DNA of 64,000 bases from Pogonophryne albipinna (taxonomy: Eukaryota > Chordata > Actinopteri > Perciformes > Artedidraconidae), in assembly GCA_028583405.1 (NCBI GenBank), contig JAPTMU010000050.1, forward strand, positions 504,001-568,000, in the 5' to 3' direction. The position numbers and the translations under genes were made by a program. Every line of letters begins with the position of its first letter. Positions within the stretch are counted from its first letter, which is position 1. This document shows positions 1-11,644 of this stretch, in pieces. Under the pieces are notes generated by a model. The model was not told where the DNA came from and made no database searches. It saw nothing but the letters and a program-made list of their open reading frames with translations.

Positions 1-1308
1 AACGATACCCCAAATACCACCCATGACTGTCAGAAACATGGAAATGGATCTCCGTGAGTTTCTGGTTATCAAAGTGACACATGTACTTGGTTTTGGTAAT
101 GATCAACCAATTGTTTTCTGATCTCCAGGGCCTGTCTGGCAACACTGCTTCTCCTATTAGCGCTCACCTTCCAGCACTGTGGGGGAGAGCTGAGGCTGCT
201 CTAGTTGCTTTACTATGCTACTTTGGTAATAGAGACGGTTGAGGAGCTTTGTGTAATGGGATTGAATTTCTGGCTGGAGGTAAAGAGACTGCTATGTCAG
301 TGTGATAGTCACATTTGGTCGTAATTCCAACATCAGGATCCAGTCTCTATTGTGAGCTGAGTGTAGCTTTAAGATGTTAAATTGGGTTGTGTACCCTCAT
401 AGTTCAATAGGCAGGGCTATTTTGACATTGTGTTGAAATATGGTAAACATTGGCTGCTCTTGTAATAAAGGCATCCATGCAAGCTGCTGTTTCGAGTCAG
501 CTCTAATATAGAGCAACCGACTGGGTATTGTGCAAGGCTGATTTTGAAAGGATTTACCTGTAATGAGACAAGAGTATTATGTATGACTTAGGGGAGTTTA
601 AGGCAACCGCAAGGTAAGAAAAATACATTAAGTACAGTTGGTTCAGATGATAATTTATCAGTGGGAGGCATGTTTTGCTTTGGGTGAAAAGGGCAGCTAT
701 GTAATTTCAAATCACAAACACATACCATTTTAGAAAATGTATCCTGCTTTCATCAGCAGGCCACTACTTTTTATTTTCTATTTTGGGTAAAGCGTAAATG
801 AATGCCCTCAAACGACGAGGGAACAGGTGGATCAAAACTCATGAACCAGGTTGCCTTCATTAAAAAAGTAAATTATGTACTTCAAACCATTTACTGAATC
901 TAACCTTGAATGGCATGCAAACCATAGGATAAGCAAATGTATGAATCTCGTGCTGTATTAACACATTTTAAAATATTTTCTTACATGCTTTAACCTAGAT
1001 GGACCAGTTAATTTATTATCAAAAACTGGTGAGTCTGTCTATTCATTAGCTAGATTACAGCGGCTTGACCTGCACTGTAATGCCTTGCACACTTAAAGAC
1101 AGAGAGGCTTTTGATCTGACTGTACTCCCGGCCTGACTCTGGCTTGAATTGGAATGAGGACCAATTTGGTTTGGCAAAACAAGAAAATGGGAAATCACCC
1201 AAGCAGGGACTTTATCCTTTCACTGACACTGCCTGCTTTACTTTGAATGCATGGTGGAACTGAAGTCTGGTGAAGCCAAGCATCTAAGCTTCATTAGTAG
1301 TAGGGATG
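1..1308. other. Plain intronic sequence
   Basis: AT-rich sequence without a supported coding region, splice-flanked exon or clear repeat. By position it belongs to the large intron upstream of the first visible dapk1 exon. Confidence 0.5.
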
Positions 1309-1524
1309 GGTACCGAGCCCCGGTATTAAACGTGCCCCGGGGCTGAATTATTAAAGACCGTGGTACCGTTAAGCTCCGACATTATCGCTCTTTTTTTCGG
1401 TACTGGAGACATCTAAAATATATGCCATATGTATTATGCTACACAAACATTATATTGCAGTTTTAGTGTCGTCAACTCCGTTTCTAATACGCAAAAAGAC
1501 TGCAAAATCCATCTGATTATTTTT

Positions 1525-1603
<79 letters not shown>

Positions 1604-2019
1604 ACACCCCTGTAGCCGAGGGAGCTGTGTAACGCATCAGTTAGGGTGTGCAGTCTGATCTTGTCTCAAAGTGTTTCCCCGGCCACTGGAATCACGTTCT
1701 AAGTCTTTACTATCCAGAGTGATGGATTCATCAGACCTTGATTCAACCTCTTTTTGTCCTGGATCAGTGTTTCTCTTCTTCGTCAAAGTGGTGTGTGGTG
1801 TTCCAAATAGAGCTGCGTTTTTAAATAGCTAATCGCTATTGTTTTGACTGATATTGCAATTGCAATACGGTTTACGATATTAGGAGGGATTGATCATTTT
1901 CGAATCGTTCTTGTCATTATTCTTGAAATATATATTAATATAATGATTGATGACAATTTTTTGTTTTAAATCTGTATAATATCAGTAGTAGGATGAAATA
2001 TCCCTGCAACAATACTTGA
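1309..2019. repeat. Degraded hAT-like repeat
   Basis: It starts with AGGGATGGGTACCGAG, a terminus typical of fish hAT elements, but no matching right end or target duplication was found. The part at about 1385-1515 is similar, in reverse orientation, to the interior of the hAT at 46832-47874: both share GGTACTGGAGACAT and AATACGCAAAAAGAC-like segments. Part of this stretch is therefore a diverged relative of that element. The boundary on the right is a guess. Confidence 0.45.
1528..1601. repeat. (CA)n microsatellite, about 37 units
   Basis: Uninterrupted CA dinucleotide repeat inside the degraded hAT-like sequence. It generates spurious Thr-His and Val-Cys reading frames on the two strands. 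Confidence 0.97.
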
Positions 2020-2689
2020 TATTTCAACACAGTCTCACTCCCTGATCGTCCAAGAGCGACGCTTGGTCAGGGTCCTATGGCGTGCAGTTGTGACGCACCA
2101 AGTCTCCTTCAGCTTCATAAACGGACGCAAAGAGCTTTCAACTGATTGCAATGTATTCCCATCGGCGGTGGTATTTGACGCTCAGGGAAGCATCGCATCC
2201 GTCCATGTCGGCGGCAGTTAAAGCCAATGTGAGCGTCCATTCCCATTGGATAACGGAGGATTTTACACCCGGAAGTAAGTATTCTCCTTACTGTCGATTG
2301 ATTTTACAGTGATATCTGCACTACTCATCAACTCAAACACACCAGATTATCCTTGTTGATTACACAACATTGATTGGTTTAAATTGTGTACAATGCTTTT
2401 GTGTTTTTCCTCTTCGAATCGCACACTATCCAAAACTGGACCCAGAACTACACATGCTGGCTATATGTGTGTTTCGCAACATGTTCTCGGGGAATTGTAG
2501 TTTTAAAAGACGTTTTCGTATTTCCCATAATTAGAAGTTGCCAGTATTAAAATGTGTACATCCCTGGAGGTTTAGGGGATGGGAAACACATTGGTGTCTA
2601 TAGACAAGTGATTGGAATATGATATATTAGATACATAATTTGTAAATTGCAGCCAGATTAATGTTGTGGATGTTGTTTCAAAAGTTCAG

Positions 2690-2850
2690 GTGTTTAATAT
2701 TCTTCTGGCCTGTGGGATGAAACTGTCCCTGAGTCTGGTGGTTTTAGTCCTGATGCTGCGGTACCACCTGCCAGACGGCAGCAGACAGAACAGTTTGTGG
2801 CTGGGGTGATGGGGGGTCTTTTGTAATCCTGAGGGCTTTCTTTAAGGTTA
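2690..2850. repeat. Dispersed fish repeat fragment
   Basis: The segment with GATGAAACTGTCCCTGAGTC and CCAGACGGCAGCAG resembles a repeat I recall as very common in teleost genomes. The family name is not known to me and no ends are visible. The following stretch to about 3010 (TTTTTACTCCACTACATTTA) is another commonly seen fish repeat. Confidence 0.4.
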
Positions 2851-3090
2851 ACCTGGTATTTTTACTCCACTACATTTATTTTAGTTACTTTACAGATTTG
2901 GATTAATGGTGTGAAATATAAACAACCCTTAAATCAGACTTTAGTTACACCTGAATACAATTCAGGGAAGGTGATTGTCAAGTGCCAACAATCAGGCGAG
3001 ATATTTGATAGTTGGTGCTTGAGTAGAATAAAAATGTATCTGCAGATCCCTATACAGCATATTCATTACTCGTTATTCTCTTCTAATAGT

Positions 3091-3305
3091 TAGCCGTGTG
3101 TGGCGTAGTGGATTGTCTGTAGGTGTTCGGATCAGGGGGTCACAGGTTCAAACCCCATTGCAGTCAGCATGTCGTTGTGTCCCTGGGCAAGACACTTCAC
3201 CCCAAATTGCTCCTGTGGGGATTGTCCACAGTATTGAGTATGTAAGTCGCTTTGGATAAAAGCGTCTAACAAGTAACATGTAATTTAATGTAATGTAGTT
3301 CATTA
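3091..3305 (+). mobile_element. V-SINE (tRNA-derived SINE with V-core)
   Basis: The 5' part looks tRNA-derived: a degenerate A box in TGGCGTAGTGG near 3102 and a B box in GGTTCAAACCCC near 3145. The central part has the vertebrate V-core (CCCTGGGCAAGACACTTCAC, 3181-3200). The 3' part is GTCGCTTTGGATAAAAGCGT (3246-3265) followed by a degenerate (TAATG)n-like tail, as in fish V-SINEs mobilised by L2-type LINEs. It lies inside the long inverted-repeat element. It is a retroposon, not a tRNA gene. Confidence 0.85.
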
Positions 3306-3964
3306 AAAACTGCATATAATGGCTATTTTGCACATCCGTTTCAAGATTTCAAGAATTCTCTGTTATCCAATGGGAATGGACGCTCACATTGCCTTTAACT
3401 GCTGCCGACATGGACCGATGCGGTGCTTCCCTGAGTGTCAAATACCACAGCCGATGGGAATCAGGGGTAGACATTAAGGGTAAAAAGCCACTGGCCCTCC
3501 GGGCCGGTGGAATTGTATTGTCACTGGCCCCACCATTGTAACCACTGGCCCGGAGCATTCGTCCAATTTTTTTTTACTAATAATGAAGAAAATTAACACA
3601 TTTGTTGCAATAGTAATTTATGCACTAACTACATTACTACTTGTACTACAACATTTGAACAATCAGTTCTTCCTCGTTTTCCTCAATTTTTCATATTTGG
3701 TTTATTAAAATAATGATATTGTCGTCATTGTTAAAAAATGTCTGCTATTATTATGTATAATGCACTTTCTGCCTTCCTGTCATTAGGAGTTAGAAATGTA
3801 ATGGCTATAGATTAGATTAGATCCTTCATTATCCTAAACTGCTGGGACATTTCCCTATAGCCAATACCTTTATATTTTCTACTCTTCACTTACTTGTCAG
3901 CATAGGTCGGCATTGATGTACAGAGCAACAGAAGACCTTGTTTATATTGGCATCATATTGAGAG

Positions 3965-4210
3965 GTGCAGCCAGTGACGCGTCCTAAAACCAGGAAGTAA
4001 GCTGCTGGTTCCCTCGACAAAAAACAATGGGATTTCTCCATAGGGTTTTGGAAAATAGCTGGAAATAAGGTCTGTGGAAAACAAACCTGTTTGATAAATG
4101 CACGTTTTCTTCAGCCGGATAATCTCCACATGTCTGCCCTACTTTTATAATTTTCGAATCATAAATCTAATCGATAGATTATAAAAGGGTTTTAGGACTC
4201 GTCACTGCAC
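3965..4210. mobile_element. Short MITE, 246 bp
   Basis: Left GTGCAGCCAGTGACGCGTCC and right (reverse complement) GTGCAGTGACGAGTCCTAAA form a terminal inverted repeat continuing into AAAACC. The internal segments CTCCATAGGGTTTTGG and GGATAATCTCC are shared with the copies near 34113, 39772 and 62505, so this is a dispersed family in the window. No target duplication was identified. Confidence 0.6.
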
Positions 4211-4214
4211 CAAG

Positions 4215-4508
4215 AAGCCAACTCCATCGATCAAGCTGAAACTTTCTCTCCCTCTTCTTCTCATGCTCCCTGTCACTCTTCTTTAACTCCTCCGGTGACT
4301 TTCTTTTATTTGAAGATAGTTTTTTGCCCGGCGCTTGGCCGGTTACCGCTGGTATTAAAAACATTTTTGGCGAATGGTTAGGTGGCGCGATAGTCTGTAG
4401 TGAAGGAGCGCGCTCCCGCTCACCGGAGCCTGCTCGCGCTGCGCTCATAGGCTGCGCTCCGCAGCAAACAGCTGTTTGCTTTTCACCCAACAACGACAAG
4501 CGACTCAC
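4215..4508 (-). pseudogene. hAT transposase N-terminal remnant (ZNF862-like)
   Basis: A short open stretch encodes KRKSPEELKKSDREHEKK followed by RERKFQLDRWSWLL. It resembles the segment ahead of the TTF-type zinc finger in the hAT transposase-like proteins annotated in fish as zinc finger protein 862-like. Only about 30 codons are convincing. The rest of the transposase is absent from this 1.2 kb element, which is therefore an internally deleted, non-autonomous copy. The identification is from remembered similarity and is moderately sure. Confidence 0.5.
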
Positions 4509-4855
4509 GAAACGCTATGTTGTAGCGTTAATAAACGAAACAATTTAACAAAATTGCTAGTCAAAATACCAATACCACAGGAAACATTTTTTTTTAAACA
4601 ATATTTTTAATGGCCCGAGCGGGCAAGTGGAAAGTACGTTATGCTGGCCCGGGGTGTCTAAATAGTACTTCCGGGCCAGCGGGCCATTTATAATGTCGAG
4701 CCCTGGGAATACATTGCAATCAGTTGAAAGCTCTTTGCGTCCGCTTATGAAGCTGAAGGAGCCTCGGTGCGTCACAGCTGCACGCCAAAGGACCCTGACC
4801 AAGCGTCGCTATTGGACTATCAGGGAGTGAGACTGTGTTGGATATTTTAACACAT

Positions 4856-6990
4856 AGTTAGCCTTTAACAAACATTGTGCTTTCTGTGATTCGAATATTG
4901 CCCTTGTCCAGATTGCGCTTCTCAATACAATTTTGATTAATCGTGCAGCCCGAATACCAACCCTCTAGAGGTGCAGAAGGCAACTTCAATCATTGAAAGT
5001 GCAAAATGCTCTGTCATTAAGAGATATCAGTGGAGTTGCCATCCCGGCTGCTGTTCTCCTGAATGCTCATTTTCTCTAAAAGGCCGAGCACTGACCACAT
5101 CTGTGCTCAGTTGATCTCTAATTGCCTCCCAGATTGGCAGATCAATTTTTTTTTCTGGGCTGAGATCAGCAGGGGATAACTGAAGACAGTTACTAGTGTC
5201 TAAAGGATATCAAATTTGATACCTCTTTGAAATCATGGCTTACGGCCTCTCAAGCCTGCAGTTGAGAAATAGCTGCACATTGAAGGGCGTGTCATTTTTT
5301 TCATTGGTCAATACATTGTGCCAGAGCTAAATGATTATGTTGACTAAGTGCACCGAGTATTTGATGAGCAAAATATAATTGGGAATTCTTTGGACTAATT
5401 ATGGTTTAAATAATTCGTTCTGCTTGGTTAATGTGAAATATTTAGGTTTTGGGGTTGGTCTACCAAATTATTATTCTGTTAATTGAGAGAATACTCATAC
5501 GCATTTAAAGTGGAAACAATCATTAGCTTCACCATTTATGTGTGTATATATAACCAATTGCATGGCAAAGAAGATGAGTATTGAGTCTTTTCCTTTTAAT
5601 TGTACTGCTTTTTAAAACGTATTTTACACCCTAATTTGAGAGAAAAACTGAACTTAAACCCATACTAATTAAATGTGGCCAAGCTACTCTCGGGTGACGT
5701 TTCTCTGTTGTCTGGGGATGGGGGGAAACTGGGACACCGTACAGCCTTTACAATCAAGATTGTTTTTCCATTGCTGTCAACTGAGAGAGAAAACCCCCAT
5801 CATGTCGGCAGTATACAACACCGACTGGTTGATATCTGATCTTTCTTTCAAGGCATTGAATATCACAACAGTCTAAAATATCAACAAGCCATTTTTCTGG
5901 TCTGACCACAGCTTGCAATGGGTCAAAAATATCAACGTCTTCATGAGGAACAGGCGGTCGGGTCATGTGTTCTTCTTCAGTTTCCATGTTGTCATTTGTT
6001 TGGAGACACACTGACGCTGCTGTTTTCTGGACTTTGAGAGAGAAACATGAACTAAGACATTCGCTGACTGTGGAATTAATTTGGCTTTGTGCCTTTCATC
6101 TCATCCTCAGGGCAGGTTTTTTACTTTGCATATTTTTTGCAGTGCTCTGCCCCTATCATTAGTCTGCATTAATCTAACCGCCGTACCAATTGGCCCTCTT
6201 GTGTCTATCTGACGGATGTGTGGCGGCCATCCGTAGAGGAGAAGGGGTCGGTGTATTTCAGCAGGGATTCTGCAATGCAAATGAACATAAGACGCCAGGA
6301 CTGTATTTGGGTGATTCCTCAGTAAAAACCACCCCAAAGACTCATTTCTATGAATACAAAATAGGATTATATTCAAATTATATTCATGAATTAAATGGTG
6401 ATACAATTTAGACTGTATTTTACCAGCAATAAACTGCCACTTTCTATGCAAGTCCATTAGAAATAAATCTACAGAATATTCACTACAACAAACGGTGACA
6501 TCCTTTTTGCTATCACAAACGCACCGGCTAATGCCATGCAGCACTCCATGCAGACTGTGCCCCAGCTACTGACCTAGATTTACCCCCCTACCCTGGCTTG
6601 CATTATTGGATGGAGGGGCAGTCTGGGTAGCAGGAGTGTCCTTAATGATGCCTGCCACTCACTCACTTTGACCCCAGTTGAGTTAAACGGTTTGTCAGTA
6701 TTGTCACTTTACTTTTTAAGTTGATACCTTTATTTCCCTATTGCTTTTAGAGATTATATAATACTGATTGAATGTGTACCCTTCCTACAAATGCTTGTCC
6801 ATAGAGCAAAATATAGTCAGTATTTATTCTTTCTTTGATTTTCAACATGGACATATAATACGTCAGTAAACACCCCACTAGTGTATTTCTGAAGCTCGTT
6901 GTATGTAAAAACAGCGCTTGCTAACAAGTGGCTAAATGGGACTACTTAGCGCCATCAGGCAAAACATTAGCCAACTTTAGCTTAGCGGTG
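4856..6990. other. Intronic sequence, mostly unique
   Basis: The first 110 bases still resemble a hAT end (the motif ATTAATCGTGCAGCCC near 4938, reading GGGCTGCACGATTAAT on the other strand). Beyond that I see no element ends. Open stretches on the minus strand at 5754-6011 and 6107-6544 show no recognisable domain and no splice context, so they are not called as genes. Confidence 0.4.
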
Positions 6991-6998
6991 GTGATGTA

Positions 6999-7480
6999 AG
7001 GCAAGGCAAGGCAATTTATTTGTATAGCACAATTCATACAGTGATGCAATTCAAAGTGCTTTACAGGATCAAACGGATAAAACACAATACATTTTTACGA
7101 TGGTCAAAATGAGGAGAAATACAAAAACACACAAAACAATTAAAAGAAAGAAAACCATGTTTAACAGTTAGAACATTTTAAAATTTTAAAAAGCCATGTT
7201 AAAAAGATTTTTTTTTAGACCTGATTTAAATGATTCTGAAGTGCTAGCCATTCTCAGATGTTCTGGGAGTTTGTTCCATGCATTAGGAGCATAGATGCAG
7301 AAGGCTGCTTCCCCACGCTTTGATCTCACAAATGGAACAGTGAGCTGGCCTGCGCCTGAAGACCTAAGGGGTCTGCTGGGTTCGTACTGCTGAAGGAGGT
7401 CCTTGATATATTTGGGTCCTAGCCCGTTTTAGTGCTTTATATGTGTGCAATAAAATCTTAAAATCAATTCTCTCACTTAC
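6999..7480 (-). mobile_element. L2-like LINE C-terminal region and 3' tail, joined to a different LINE RT
   Basis: Read on the minus strand it gives RIDFKILLHTYKAL, then after a frameshift GPKYIKDLLQQYEPSRPLRS, AAFCIYAPNAWNKLPEHLR and FKSGLKKNLFNMAF. This is the typical C-terminal module of L2 LINEs, also seen in the copy at 45.8-48.6 kb. A 3' UTR with GTAAAGCACTTTGAATTGCA and a CCTTG repeat tail follows. The junction with the upstream RT is near 7470-7480 and is abrupt. It may be a second, truncated L2 joined by deletion or a chimera made by template switching. Confidence 0.7.
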
Positions 7481-9121
7481 TGGAACATTATAAAATGTTC
7501 TCTTAATTGCATTTAGAGCTCTTCTGGCTTTTTCTTTGAGTGCATTCACTGCCATGTTGAAACTTCCCGATGCTCTTATGGTTAAACCGAGGTAGGTATA
7601 ACTCATACTATGTTCGATGATATGATTGTTTATGGTAAAATGGTATTTGTTCTCCTGACATCTGGGGCGTTTTTGGAAAACCATGACATTAGTTTTCTTC
7701 ATATTGACTGCCAGGGCCCAGTTCTTACAGTACTGGTCTACTATGTCCAGCTGTTGTTGTAGTCCTTGTTCAGTAGGAGACGGCAGAACAAGGTCATTGG
7801 CATAAAGCAGACACTTCACCTCTCTATCTAGGAGGGAGAGGCCAGGAGCAGCACAGTGATCCAACTGAACAGCAAGTTCATTTATATATATATTAAATAA
7901 AGTGGGACTTAAATTGCAACCCTGACGAACGCCTCTTCTCTGGGTGAAGAATTCAGTTTGTTTGTCTCCAATTTTAACAGCACACTTATTCCCTAAATAC
8001 ATTGATTTAACCAGATCGTACATTTTGCCCCCTATACCACAATGTAGAAGTCTATAATAGAGCCCTTCGTGCCAAATAGAGTCGAAAGCTTTTTTGAAAT
8101 CAATGAAACACGTGAATATCTTACCATTTTGTGTTTGGTGTACATGTTTGTTAACTACAGTGTGAAGGGTATATACATGGTCGGTGGTGCGGTGTTTTGG
8201 AAGGAAGCCAATTAGATTTTTACTCGAGATGGATTGTTGGTTAAGGAAATCTGGTATTCTTTTATTTAGAATGCTACAGAATAATTTCCCCAGACAGCTG
8301 CTGACACAGATGCCACGGTATAGCGTCTGATTTGTCTCCACTCTTATGAATGGGGGAAATGAGCCCTTTGCACCAGATGTCAGGAAAACATCCTGACTGC
8401 AATACGATATTGAACAGCTTTAACACTGTACCCTGCATCTCTGGGGTGCTGCATCTGAGCATTTCGTTTTTAATGTTGTCTGGGCCACAAGCTTTCCTTG
8501 GCCGGAGAGATTATGTCTGTGTGGTCAATTCTTCCCAAGTAATTGGGAAATCAAGGGGGTTTTGGTTGTCTTTAATAGTTTCTTCTAATGTTTGGAGTTT
8601 TTCTTTTGTAATACATTGATCTGAATTCATTAGATTTATTGGTATGTCTTTGTACAAACTTTCAAAATGTTCTCTCCAGATGTCACCATTTTGGATGGGT
8701 AATGGTTGTTTTGTGTTGACGTTGTTCCACAGATCCCAGAATTGATTTTGATCAATGGCTTTCTCAATATCCTCAAGTTTCATGTGGGTATAATTTAGTT
8801 TTTTGTTCCTTATTGTACATTTATATTTGTTTAAAACTTCATTGTATCTAATGCGTAAGGCTGGGTTGTTTGGTTGCCGATGTTTTTCATTTGCTATTTT
8901 TCTCAGGTCTTTTCTGATGGTCTTGCATTCTTGGTCAAACTAGTGATGGGTCGTTCGCGAACGATTCGTTCTTTTTGAACGAATCTTTGAAGTGAACGAG
9001 ATGAACTGATTCCTCCCACAAAACGATTCGTTCGCGAACGACGAACTTAAAGAACTGTAGGAAACAGTTCTGAACTGTTTCCTACAGTGTACTGTAATCA
9101 GAGCCCTCTCACCTGAGCTCC

Positions 9122-9238
<117 letters not shown>

Positions 9239-9267
9239 CAACCTGTCCGCAATAAAGAGGACGGATA

Positions 9268-9905
9268 CCGGAACCGTAGCGTCCAGCTAGCTTAGCGATA
9301 AATACACACATCGTTGTATTCTCCTCCCCTTGTCGGCACTAAAAGCTTCAGAGGGCGGATAGCTGGGCGCCGTAGCGTCCAGCTAGCTTAGCGATAAATA
9401 CACACAGCGTTGTATTCTCCCCCTGTCGGCCCTAAAAGCTTCAGAGGGCGGATAGCTGGGCTCCGTAGCGTCCAGCTAGCTTAGCCGCTAGCTTAGCGAT
9501 AAATACACACAGCGTTGTATTCTCCTCCCCCTGTCGACCCTAAAAGCTTCAGATGGCGGATACCTGAGCTCCATAGCATCCCGCTAATGTGAAACACACA
9601 CACACAGCGTTAGCGGGACATTCTCCTCTCCCTGTCGGCCCTAAAAGCTTCAGAGGGCGGATAGCTGGGCTCCGTAGCGTCCAGCTAGCTTAGCCGCTAG
9701 CTTAGCGATAAATACACACAGCGTTGTATTCTCCTCCCACTGTCGGCCCTAAAAGCTTCAGATGGCGGATACCTGAGCTCCATAGCATCCCGCTAATGTG
9801 AAACACACACACACACAGCGTCAGCGGGACATTCTCCTCTCCCTGTCCGCCCTAAAAGCTTCAGAGGGCGGATAGCTGGGCTCCGTAGTGTCCAGCTAGC
9901 TTAGC
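9268..9905. repeat. Tandem repeats inside a hAT, two alternating unit types
   Basis: The segment GCGTCCAGCTAGCTTAGC recurs near 9276, 9371, 9463, 9673 and (with one change) 9883. A second unit type with CATAGCATCCCGCTAATGTG occurs near 9570 and 9780. The last three A-type units are spaced by 210 bp and contain one B-type unit each, giving a higher-order 210-bp repeat. Short (CA)n runs follow each unit. Confidence 0.85.
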
Positions 9906-11644
9906 CGCTAGCTAAAGGTAAACATAGATGGGTACATACTATAGAATATGAATAAATCGTCACCGATGTAGAGGATATATTTTTTTATTCACTTTGAACT
10001 CGGCCAAATGGAGTTTAATGCTTTGGGATTTAAGTTAGGCCACATAGTACGTGCATGGGTTTGAAAGTATAACGTGCTAGTCTGCTGTAATACATCGTAT
10101 AGTCAGGCACACATTTATGAGAGATTTAACAATGGCCAATTATATTTCTTAAATAATATGTAGCCTATTCCCAGAGCATAATTCATGGGGCAACAAGGTG
10201 AGGTGTAAAATGTGTTTTAATATCATACATGTTACGCCAGCAAACTTCTTGTACGGACTTCGGCAGTAGTGAAGACTCACTGAACGAATTAAGTACAAAG
10301 ACGAATCGTTCGCGAACGTGCAAATCACCAGAAGTCGTTCGCGAACCAGTGAACGAATCTTTCAAGTGAACTGAATCAAAAGATTCGTGTCCCCGAAGGG
10401 AATCGGAATTCCCATCACTAGGTCAAACCATTTGTCAGCGTTTTGCCTTTTTAATAGACTTCTGCTTTTGTTTCATAAGGTCAGCTTTAATAGCTGCCTT
10501 GTGAAATATCATATTGATATAATCAATGGCCATGTTTACACCATCTTTGGTAGGAACATATTGATTTTGGTCAAATAGTGACATGTCATTCATCAGATCA
10601 GGTGAGTTCAAGGCCATGGTGAATGTGTCTCCACTGTCTGGGGCCCATCTGTAAGTAGGATTTAATGTATACAGCTTACTGGGTTCCCTTGTTGTGTCAC
10701 TCATTTGACCTGAGAGTTTAAAGAACACATTGATTTAGTTGTGGTCTGAAAAGGGGGATTGCTGTCTGACAGTGAATGCACTGATAGTGGAGGGGTCCAT
10801 GTCAGTGATTGCATAGTCTACTACACTAGACCCTAGAGCTGAGGAGTATGTGAATCTCCCTAAAGAGTCCACTCTGAACCTCCCGTTCACTATGTACAGG
10901 CCTAAGGCCCGACAGAGATGCACTATCTCTTTGCCATTCTGATTGATTTCAGAGTCAAGGCTGTTCCGATGGGTGACTGTTGGTGTTGTAAACAGGGGGG
11001 GCTCGCCAAATACTTGGTGGCTGCCCTGTGGGTCTATGACATCAGGTTCAATTCCTGTTTGTCGGTTCAGATCTCCAGTTAGAAGCACATTTCCCTGGGC
11101 CTGAAAATAGGCTATTTCTGAATGGAGAGTTTCAAAAATGTCTTCTTCAAAATAAGGAGAATCTACTGGGGGTATATAAATAGCACACACGTATAGATTC
11201 CTGTCAGTTATGCCCAGGGTTTAATCTAACCTTAGCCAAATGTGTGATTTACCTTGTTTTACTACTGAGATTTGACGGCAAAGATCTCCTTTGATGTTCT
11301 GCCCTTGCGTATGTTTTTTGATTTTATAGAGGGCACCATGACTTCATTATAAACTGGAGGACAGTGAGTGAGCAGATCATTTTTACACCATGTGTCTGTT
11401 AATATAAGTAGATCAACATCTTTGATAGATTCTAAGAACTCTGGATTCTCACTCTTAACCTCAAAGGTTGAGGAGTGGAGCCCTGAATATTCCAACAGAT
11501 TATGAAAAGAATGCATATTTTTTTCAAAAACAAACAATCAAAATGAACCTGTATAGTGAGACAAATATATATTAAAAAAGACAAACTATTTTCACTAATA
11601 TTACTATTGTACTGATTACTACAATAACATATAAATGTAATGTC

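Larger units (their letters stand above)
3462..4705. mobile_element. hAT-like DNA transposon inserted in the inverted-repeat element
   Basis: The left end CAGGGGTAGACATTA and the reverse complement of the right end, CAGGGCTCGACATTA, form an imperfect terminal inverted repeat (13 of 15). Subterminal GGCCCGG-rich stretches occur at both ends. The flanks both read GGAAT (3457-3461 and 4706-4710), a possible 5-bp target duplication. Removing the element restores continuity of the host repeat arm. A remnant of a hAT-type transposase lies inside. Most hAT elements make 8-bp duplications, so the 5-bp version needs comparison with other copies. Confidence 0.75.
2020..4855. mobile_element. Long terminal-inverted-repeat DNA element with nested insertions
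   Basis: The left arm (about 2020-2270) contains CACAGTCTCACTCCCTGATC, the segment GACGCTTGGTCAGGGTCC and CCATGTCGGCGGCAGTTAAA. It reappears inverted on the right in two pieces, 4700-4855 (outer half) and 3350-3467 (inner half). The pieces were split by the insertion at 3462-4705. Re-joined, the arms form an inverted repeat of roughly 230-250 bp. The interior (2290-3340) holds other repeats, including a V-SINE. No transposase was recognised and no target duplication could be fixed, so the superfamily is unknown. Confidence 0.7.

Noticed and set aside
3091..3160. tRNA gene
   Set aside because: A and B boxes belong to a SINE; no cloverleaf, and the V-core and LINE-like tail follow.
5754..6011. 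85-codon minus-strand open frame
   Set aside because: No domain or conserved motif, and no supporting signals.
6107..6544. 145-codon minus-strand open frame
   Set aside because: No recognisable domain, no splice or promoter context, and unremarkable composition; probably chance or repeat remnant.
9268..9905. CRISPR array
   Set aside because: Units are 90-118 bp contiguous tandem repeats without unique spacers, in a eukaryotic hAT element.
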